DNA from: Mermis nigrescens
Lineage: Eukaryota > Nematoda > Enoplea > Mermithida > Mermithidae
Reading direction: 5' to 3'
Assembly (NCBI GenBank): GCA_036768485.1
Contig: JAVLUZ010000020.1
Coordinates: 1 to 64,000 of the forward strand
DNA: 64,000 nucleotides
The translations under genes and the position numbers were made by a program. Under the pieces are notes generated by a model, which was not told the DNA's origin, did no database searches, and saw nothing but the letters and a program-made list of their open reading frames with translations. Position 1 is the first letter of the stretch, and each line of letters opens with the position of its first letter. Positions 57,275-64,000 of this stretch are shown piece by piece.

Positions 57275-59348
57275 TTACATGGCTACGGCAGCAACAGATT
57301 GCGGCTTGTTGGACAAAGATGGCGTTATGTGTGGAATGCGTAATGCATCTAAATTTGCATCAACATTCAACGTACACGATTTTTCTGCGGCGGATGACGC
57401 AATAGAATACGCAATGTTGGAAGTCAATGCGGTGAATTCTTGCAGTAGGCTCGCAACCACACCTGGGCGTAGGGGGTTTAGAGGGGTATGCACCCCCCAG
57501 AAACCAAAATACCCCCCCCCAGAAATCAAAATACCCCCCCCCCCAGAATTCAATTTTTTGAAATTTTTTTCGCTTTTTTCGCAATTTTTTGATGCCAATG
57601 GATAGTGCTTGATGAGAAATGTCGAAAAATGGTGTTTTTATCACCATACCACCATTTTTAAGGCCATTTTTTGACCTTCAAAAAAATCTTGCACCCCCCA
57701 GAAATTTCTTGCTGCCCACATATGCTCGCAACTGGTAGCAGCAGTGGAATATATGAGGTATAAATGTCCATCATATGCGCAGGAATCGGAACGTCCTGGG
57801 ACAGAATTATCAGCAACGCTTGAGAAATAATTGGCTGTGGCTCAATTGGGGGCATTGAGGTGACTGCCGGCGGAATAAATTGTGCAACAGTAGGCGGCAA
57901 ACCCGTTGCTGAAGAAACAATAATGGTTTCGGCGTTGAAGTTATGGGCGCATGTAGTAGAGAGCTGGTTGCGACCTGGAACTTTGGCAGCATTAACAGAG
58001 GGCCTTGCAACACAGATTGAAGCAAAACTGGCGTTGACAAAGATACAATGACAGTTGCTGCGGCAATGGCTGTTGTGGCAAGGGTGCTAGGCGCCGAACT
58101 AGACATTGATAACGTTGAATAAACTTCTTCAATCAAAATATCCTCATCTTTGGGCGAAATTGCTCCATAATCGTCGCTAGGTTGTCCCTTTTTCTTCTTG
58201 TTTGGCAGTAGTGGCAAATTTGGCAGCACATGCAATAACAGAATAATTTTCTTCTTCTTTGCCGGCGCCTTTTTGACACTTAGCTCCTCATCCTTAAAAG
58301 ATAATCCAATTGGCAATCCGAAAGGCGTAATTTTATTTTTATCAGTATAAATTTGCATCAGAAAAGAGATGTCAATCGTTATCAATGGATTGAGCACCAA
58401 ATCACGTTCCATTGCTTAGGTGAGCAGTGCTAAAACAATCAGGTGCATCTGGATCAACATGCACATTGAAGAAAAATTCAGCCAGCTGTTTAAGACAATG
58501 CGATTCGGCTACAATAGTATGATCTTTTGTAAAAACGATGCTAAGAGCTAATGTATCGTAAAATTTTGCACATAACGGATTTCGAGAATAGGCATTTTGG
58601 CATAATATAATATTGGTAATATTACGAATTGCATCAAAAGTCGGCCTATAAATGTGAAAATAAGTGCGTCAATTGTTAGTTGGATTATGACAGACCAGCC
58701 TTAAATCCACTAGGAATGTTGCCAGCAACTGATGCAATCCAAATAGCGGCTTCGGAAAACACAAAATATCCCAATTAAAAATGTGGCCTTTTGGGCTCGC
58801 AATTTGAATATAACAAACAAAGGGTTCATTTGTATCCTCATGCGTCGCAATAAATTGTTTAAAGCGATCTTTCCAGGAGCGAATAGCCATGTGATCCTTC
58901 ACAAATTCGGAATCGTAACCGAAAAATAAGCATTTTCAAATCAAATTTTTTGGGCGTAATAATACACACATTGTATTGTACGATGCTTCTTCGTTCTTAA
59001 TGAGCGTAGTCGCTCCAATTGCTCCAACAGGCACGTATAACGTTTCAACGGTGGTCAAAGTAAGTAGTTGTTCCACCAACAATCCTGTTTATTGATTCGA
59101 TGAGCGTGATGTGGCGCGTCCAATTGCTTAACGGATTTATAATGTAGGCAAAGTTCTCCAAAAATATTTTGGCGCGAATTATCGTCCTGCGGCAATGGAT
59201 TTGGAGAGGGGAACTGCTTGAAAGCAGCTGCATCCTCTATCGCTGCACGAGATTTGCTCATATTCACTGGGTCTTGTCCTTGGAATAAAAATCGTTGACC
59301 AACTGGATCCACGAGGTCTGCTTGGTTGCTGGTACCTTGCTCAGCCAT
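57275..59348 (-). pseudogene. Gypsy copy B third frame after integrase
   Basis: Starts MAEQGTSNQADLVDPVGQ at 59348 and can be followed through HRINKQDCWWNNYLL, ETLYVPVGAIGAT, KDHMAIRSWKDRFKQF and MERDLVLNPLITIDISF. After that come a Lys-rich block with APAKKKK and PNKKKKGQ and a Ser/Thr/Pro-rich tail, to a TAA at 57275. Frame changes occur near 59055, 58910 and 58040-58070. A MITE at 57458-57724 splits the tail, and the frame resumes beyond it. Removing the insert, the coding span is about 1.8 kb (about 600 codons). No env signature (signal peptide, furin site, membrane anchor) is evident; the basic block may be a nuclear or nucleic-acid-binding signal. Function unknown. Confidence 0.65.
57458..57724 (+). 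mobile_element. MITE of the CACACCTGGGCG family in third frame of copy B
   Basis: CACACCTGGGCG to GCCCACATATG, 267 bp, perfect TSD CTCGCAAC (57450-57457 and 57725-57732). Confidence 0.95.
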
Positions 59349-59396
59349 GGGTCTGCAAAAGGTGAAAAGTCAGATAACGGTACAGCATGAACAGTT

Positions 59397-60568
59397 TTAG
59401 ATCCATTTAATTAACAAATTTGCGCACAATCCCGTAATTTTCTTTCCAAACTGGGTAAGTCCGAAAAAATTAATAATCACAGCAGGAGCAACCGGGCTGT
59501 GTGGTATCTTAACCAAAACAAAATCACAAGGTACATATGCATGCTTTTTGGTGATTAAATTGGAGTATGGTAGATTCGGCTCCAGCAAAAGTCTATTTTG
59601 GTGGACAAGATGCGTAATCAGCGGATTATATATGTAAACAATTCATGTGGTTTCAGGCGTTGGCAGTGCATCAATCCTATAAGGACCTACACATGTAGGC
59701 GAAAGTTTTACCTATTTCAGGCTGAATCACAGATGTAGTAATAAGGTAAACAAAATCTGACACGGGGAAATGATTTGCAGTGACAGTTTTATCATATTGC
59801 GTTTTCTGTTGTTTTCACACTTGTGATAAATTTTTAGATGCAATTTTGTGTAAATCTTGCAAGGTAAGCTTCAAATCTGCGACATATTTTTCTGCAACAG
59901 TAGGTAAATTCGGATTTATTGTAAGATTGTTTAAAAGCTAAATATCGAGTGAAAATGCAGGTTCACAACCATACAGCATTTCGAATGGCAAAATATTTGT
60001 CAACGCTCAGGGCGTTGCGTGATACACAAATAACACAAATAGTAAAAATTGTTCCCAATCATACTCATTGCGCGTGCTCAATTTAGACAGTCTGTCAATT
60101 AGAGTTCGATTATATTGTTCAATGAGACCGTTGCATTGCGGATGATATGGTGTTGTAAAAACTTTTTGAACTTTTAGTAATTTGCAGACTTCTGAAATCA
60201 AGGTGGATGTAAAGTTCGAACCCTGATTGGTTAAAAATTGTTTAGGTATGCCATAACGTGGGATAATTTCATGCAATAAAAGATTAGCAATAGTTGTGGC
60301 CTTTATGTCCGAAATGGCGAAAGCTTCTATGTACTTAGTAAAATAATCCTTGTAGAACAATTTGGTTGTTTCCGGAAGTCGATCGCGGCATATGCAAACA
60401 GTCACATGCAATAAGTTCAGAGGGCGCGGAAACTTCAATCGGCTGCATGGGTACAGATGCAGAATTTGATGCGACCTTGTGTTGCAAGCACACATCACAA
60501 TTCTTACACCAGGCAATTACATCATTCTCCATGCGCGGCCACCAATAACGCATTTGTATGGCGGGCAA
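59397..60568 (-). pseudogene. pol: Gypsy copy B integrase
   Basis: RYWWPRMENDVIAWCKNCDV (the CC half of HHCC), LIACDCLHMPRS (first Asp), YFTKYIEAFAISDIKATTIA, RYGIPKQFLTNQGSNF and YHPQCNGLIEQYNRTL (catalytic Glu). The second catalytic Asp is Asn here (LTNQG), whereas copy A has LTDQG. The C-terminal part continues to about 59400 (KKHAYVPCDFVLVKIPHSP). Frames shift at about 60350 and after HATP at 60007. Confidence 0.95.
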
Positions 60569-60586
60569 AATTTTTGCAATGAAAAA

Positions 60587-61650
60587 TTAAGCTCCAAAAA
60601 TAGAGTCATGGAGTTTGGTCAGAATCAAGCGACTTAATGATTTGGGAATAACGAGTTGATGAACAACAGTAGGCAAGCACTTGGATTGAAAGGGACAAAA
60701 AAGGATATCATTCAATAAGAAAAATGTGTAACTATATTTCTTGGTGGATAAATCATTTGAAGTGGTGCAAATTTTATGCAATTTGTCGTCAGCGCACTGC
60801 TCTGTGAGTGATCTTGCAGGCGTTAAATTTTCAGCTTTTTCTTTGTCAGTAACTTGGATATATTTGCAAAAAACGGGAGGGCGACTGTTTGAGGGATCAG
60901 TTGGTGAATAGGGAATATTATTGGTTGGTTGGTCAGGTGGGACGGATTCGACCTCAGATTCAGAATCATCAGAATCCAAATTTGCGATATTTATGATGGT
61001 TTTTTGTTCTAGTTTATATTTTTGTTCAGCATTATCGTATTTTGGGTGACGTGATAAAAGATCCGCCGCACAATTATATGCGCCAGGAACGTAGACAATT
61101 TTGTACTCATATTCCTGTAATTTGAGACCACAATGGCGTAATTGACTCGATGGGTCTTTAATGTTTGCGAGCCAAGTTAACACTAGGTGATCATTTCCGA
61201 CAAAAAATATCTTTCCATATAAATAGTGTCTATAATGTTTAATGTCCCAAACAACTGCTAACACTTCTTTTTCCGATGTAGCATAGTTACACTCGGCAGA
61301 ATTTTAAACGCGGCTAGAGTAGCCAAGAATAAAACGAGTTTTCGAAGGTAGGTGTTTCTGTGTTAAAATAACACCTAACGTGTAGTTACTGGCGTCAGTT
61401 GTTAAAATAAATTGGTGCTCATTGTCGAATTTAGGCTAGTTGTTAAATTGGGGGTGAAGTAAACGCATTTTTCAAAAGTTCGAAAGCAGTCTGATGTTTG
61501 GTAGTCCAGCAAAATTCAACGTCTTTACGGAGAAGATGGAATAACGGTTTGGCGATTTTAGCAAGATCTTTGACAAATTTTTTAAATCATTGGACCAAAC
61601 TGAGGAATTTTTGCAAGGATTTAAGCGTTTTAGGAACAGGGAATGCGATT
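60587..61650 (-). pseudogene. pol: Gypsy copy B RNase H and linker
   Basis: The RNase H end, VWDIKHYRHYLYGKIFF, VGNDHLVLTWL and YNCAADLLSRH, lies in the frame 61264-60587. The earlier part (TTDAS and CNYATSEKE blocks, about 61280-61420) is in broken frames. The third acidic position reads GNDH where copy A has ETDH. The acidic linker DSDDSESEVESVPPDQP and the start of the integrase zinc region (VVHQLVIPKSLSRL) follow. Confidence 0.85.
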
Positions 61651-61657
61651 AAATCGG

Positions 61658-62476
61658 CTACCTCAGATAAATCAGGAGCAATGCCGAACGAACTAATACA
61701 ATGGCCAAGGAATTGGACTTTGGCATGGGCAAAATGACATTTATCTGGCTTAACCCGCAAATTTGCATTTTTAAGTGCGATAAATACGTTTTCAAGATTG
61801 TGTAAATGTTTGTTAACGTGCGCAAAAAGACAACAATGTCATTGATGTAAATGAGAAACGATTTCCAATTAAGACCTGCGAGCACTAGCTCCATTAATCT
61901 TTGGAAATCGGCGGTCACATTTTTCATTCCAAAAGGTAACACTTCAAATTCATAATGGCCTACGGGACATATAAACGCGGTTTTTTCTTGTTATTCGTCA
62001 TCAAGGGGAATTAGCCAATATCCAGATTTTAGATCTAACGTGCTAAAATAGGCAGCTGACCCTAGCGTATCAAATTAATCATCAAGTTGGGTAAGCGGAT
62101 AAACTTGCATTTGTGTTAGGTCATTTAATCGAATTAAGACCTGTGAGGGAACTGTCTTTTTTGCCAATGAGAAATAAAGGGCTAGCCCAGGGGCTACTAG
62201 TTGGTTGAATAATTGTTTTAGCAAGCATTCGTTGATAATTTTTTGCATAGTGTTTTGCCGTGTATGTTCAACATGGTACGTTTTTCCAATGATGGGAGGG
62301 TTATCCCCGGTATTGATATGATGTTTAACCAAGGGCGTACGTCCGAGAGGTTTGTTTTTTAAAGCAAAAATAGAATTGAATATTTGACAAAGTTTGCGAA
62401 TTTGTTGTTGTTGGTGCAAATTAATGGCGGAACCTTGTAACGCTTTATTTATACACAAAAAAAGTCTGGTGCCCTG
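61658..62476 (-). pseudogene. pol: Gypsy copy B reverse transcriptase
   Basis: GRTPLVKHHINTGDNPP and RLNDLTQMQVYPL, then, after a broken stretch (62075-61945, with remnants of the LDLKSGYW block), MLPFGMKNVTADFQRLMEL and LIYINDIVVF. As in copy A the YxDD box is YIND. Frameshift at about 61810. Confidence 0.9.
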
Positions 62477-62749
62477 CATACGTGGGCAGCAAGAAAATTC
62501 TGGGGGGGGGTGCAAGATTTTTTTGAAGGTCGAAAAATGGCCTTAAAAATGGTGGTATGGCGATAAAAACACCATTTTTCGACGATTTCTCATCAAGCAC
62601 TATCCATTGGCATCAAAAAATTGCGAAAAAAACGAAAAAAATTTTCAAAAATTGAATTCTGGGGGGGGGGGTATTTTTGATTTCTGGGGGGGTATTTTGG
62701 TTTCTGGGTGGGGTGCATACCCCCCAAACCCCCCTCACGCCCAGGTGTG
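62477..62749 (-). mobile_element. MITE of the CACACCTGGGCG family in copy B pol
   Basis: Starts CATACGTGGGCAGC and ends GCCCAGGTGTG; flanks GTGCCCTG (62469-62476) and GTGCCCCG (62750-62757), 7 of 8. Confidence 0.9.
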
Positions 62750-63310
62750 GTGCCCCGTCATCTGAATTGACAACATGAGACACCACTTCAATGTCTGTTA
62801 TTAATGAACTAATAAAATCACTGGTATCAATACGAATTGGCACTTTGGAGATATTACACACACGCACAGGGAAAATTGGTTGCAAGCATAGGTGGGCAGC
62901 ACCAAAATTCTGGAGGGGGTGAAAAAATTTCTGTGGGGGTGAAAAAATTTTTAAAGGTCAAAAAATGGTCTTAAAAGTGGTCGTATGGCAAAAAACACCA
63001 TTTTTCGACGTTTCTCATCAAGCTCTATCCAATGGCATCAAAAAAATTGCTAAAAAAGCAAAAAAAATTTTTCTGGGGGGGTATTTTGATTTCTGGGGGG
63101 TGGTATTTCAACTTCTGAGGGGGTGCATACCCCCAACCCCCCACGCCCATGTGTGGTTGCAAGGCATCAACGATTGTGAGTGCATCAAAAGGTGAGGTTT
63201 TTTCCATAAAATCGAAATTTGGTTTGAATAGAGCGATATCAGAATTACAACAACCATGACTAATATATCCAGGCGTTATTATTTCACATTGAGGTTGGAT
63301 AATGACGGAT
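62750..63310 (-). pseudogene. pol: Gypsy copy B pol, protease to RT linker
   Basis: Fragments IFPVRVCNISKVPIRID and TSDFISSLITDIEVVSHV correspond to copy A at about 48985-49085, and MEKTSPFDALTIVDALQP to copy A at about 48924. A MITE lies between them. Copy B lacks the piggyBac-like insert. Confidence 0.75.
62887..63155 (-). mobile_element. MITE of the CACACCTGGGCG family in copy B pol
   Basis: Starts CATAGGTGGGCAGC and ends GCCCATGTGTG; perfect TSD GTTGCAAG (62879-62886 and 63156-63163). Only 130 bp from the previous copy but with its own target site, so an independent insertion. Confidence 0.95.
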
Positions 63311-63990
63311 TAAGGAAGCGACACATGCACACATACAATACCAGAAATAGGCGTATTGGCTTTGGTGCGAAGTTGAATTTCATTGGATGGTGATAATAGT
63401 TTAACTTTTATACCATTTATAAATGCACAACATTTGATAGGATTAATCCACATCAAGGCGATGCCTAAAAGAATGTCTTTCAGCAAATGATTGATAATCA
63501 ATACAACCGTGGGAATAGGATGATAGGGGATAGTGATTATCATTTTGAATTTAATTTGAACAATGGCGGTTATTTTACGTACACCATGTACTATTTTGGT
63601 AGATTGCTTAGGTTGTAATTTAAAACCAAGGCGTAAAAATGCGGATGTGGTCATCTTGGTGACCTGAGAGCCAGTGTCAATAATAGCGGGAACTTCTACT
63701 TCATGAACTTTAACAATAATAGTAGGTAAGTTTGTTCCAGCGTGATTAACAATAGGAACTTTAGTATTGTTTGCTTTAACAGGTGATGTGGCCAATTTTT
63801 TGCGAATTGCTAGACGCCGTTGCAAACGTTCATATTCTTCAAGAAACTCTTGCAATGCGAATAAATTTTGGTGGCGTACTTGTTTCTTGCATTTTCACAG
63901 TGACCGTGTTTACATCGGTGGGTGATGTAAGGGTAGGCTGCGGTGAGGGCAACAATACGGAGGGTTGGGGATCAGCGGCATATGTGACAT
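63310..63990 (-). pseudogene. pol: Gypsy copy B aspartic protease and Gag/Pol boundary
   Basis: FLEEYERLQRRLAIRKKL, then AIIDTGSQVTKMTTSAFLRL with the DTG active site, then HLLKDILLG, which keeps the I-L-G motif. It reads through ALMWINPIKCCAFINGIKV with no interruption where copy A carries the piggyBac-like element. The segment 63860-63990 matches copy A upstream of its protease (YVTYAAD, DVNTVTVK) in a shifted frame. Confidence 0.9.
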
Positions 63991-64000
63991 AAGGGCGATT

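Larger units (their letters stand above)
57275..64000 (-). mobile_element. Ty3/gypsy LTR retrotransposon, copy B (decayed, runs off the window)
   Basis: Minus-strand relative of copy A, with the same domain order from the protease (about 63855) to the third frame (stop at 57275). Gag would lie beyond 64000. Substitutions against copy A are numerous, so the two are not a recent duplicate. Broken by frameshifts and three MITEs (57458-57724, 62477-62749, 62887-63155). Confidence 0.9.

Noticed and set aside
56194..57279. A complete LTR from TGTAAAGC to GGCATTACA shared by both minus-strand retroelements
   Set aside because: The left edge has a plausible primer-binding site, but there is no polypurine tract at the other edge and no second copy of the sequence in the window.

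Overview
This is a eukaryotic, AT-rich, transposon-dense window with almost no host coding sequence. Ty3/gypsy retrotransposons, hAT-like DNA transposons, piggyBac-like and non-LTR fragments suggest an invertebrate animal, plausibly an arthropod. No marker fixes the species. No rRNA, tRNA, CRISPR array or bacterial-style operon was seen. The only recognisable host gene piece is the N-terminal part of the U3 snoRNP protein IMP3 (5290-5606, minus strand), ending at a possible splice donor.

Layout. 1-6.2 kb: short TIR elements, a nested MITE pair, an AT microsatellite, the IMP3 exon and a hairpin. 6.2-11.9 kb: four hAT-like elements nested one inside another, each with its own 8-bp target-site duplication (TSD). 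12.4-16.4 kb: another hAT-like element holding two more. 18.1-22.8 kb: a second copy of the 6.2-kb family, holding two nested insertions. 22.8-25.9 kb: a dispersed repeat here called R, a 20-bp minisatellite, hairpins and a truncated non-LTR retrotransposon. 25.9-43.8 kb: a hAT-like element that encloses an R repeat, which is split by another TIR element (called E) that has grown into a tandem array. The array starts with two 2.38-kb units and continues with four 3.02-kb units. 45.3-53.1 kb: decayed Ty3/gypsy copy A (plus strand). 53.1-56.2 kb: a different LTR-element fragment on the minus strand, with a CCHC Gag and a Cys-rich frame. 57.3-64.0 kb: decayed gypsy copy B (minus strand), running off the window end.

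The elements date one another. A MITE family with CA...TG ends makes 8-bp TSDs and has inserted at least 15 times, five of them inside the two gypsy copies. A piggyBac-like MITE with TTAA duplications splits pol of copy A. In the array, a 1.74-kb hAT-like insert is fixed in the 3.02-kb units but absent from the corresponding site at the left end, where two empty sites remain. The insert therefore came first and the tandem amplification followed. Intact paralogous sites elsewhere in the window confirm several insertion boundaries.

Two cross-family patterns stand out. Each hAT-like family carries its own short GC-rich repeat just inside both ends. A 13-bp palindrome (GGCGCGAAGCGCC and variants) recurs in otherwise unrelated elements. 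All boundaries were read by eye; no alignment or database search was run.
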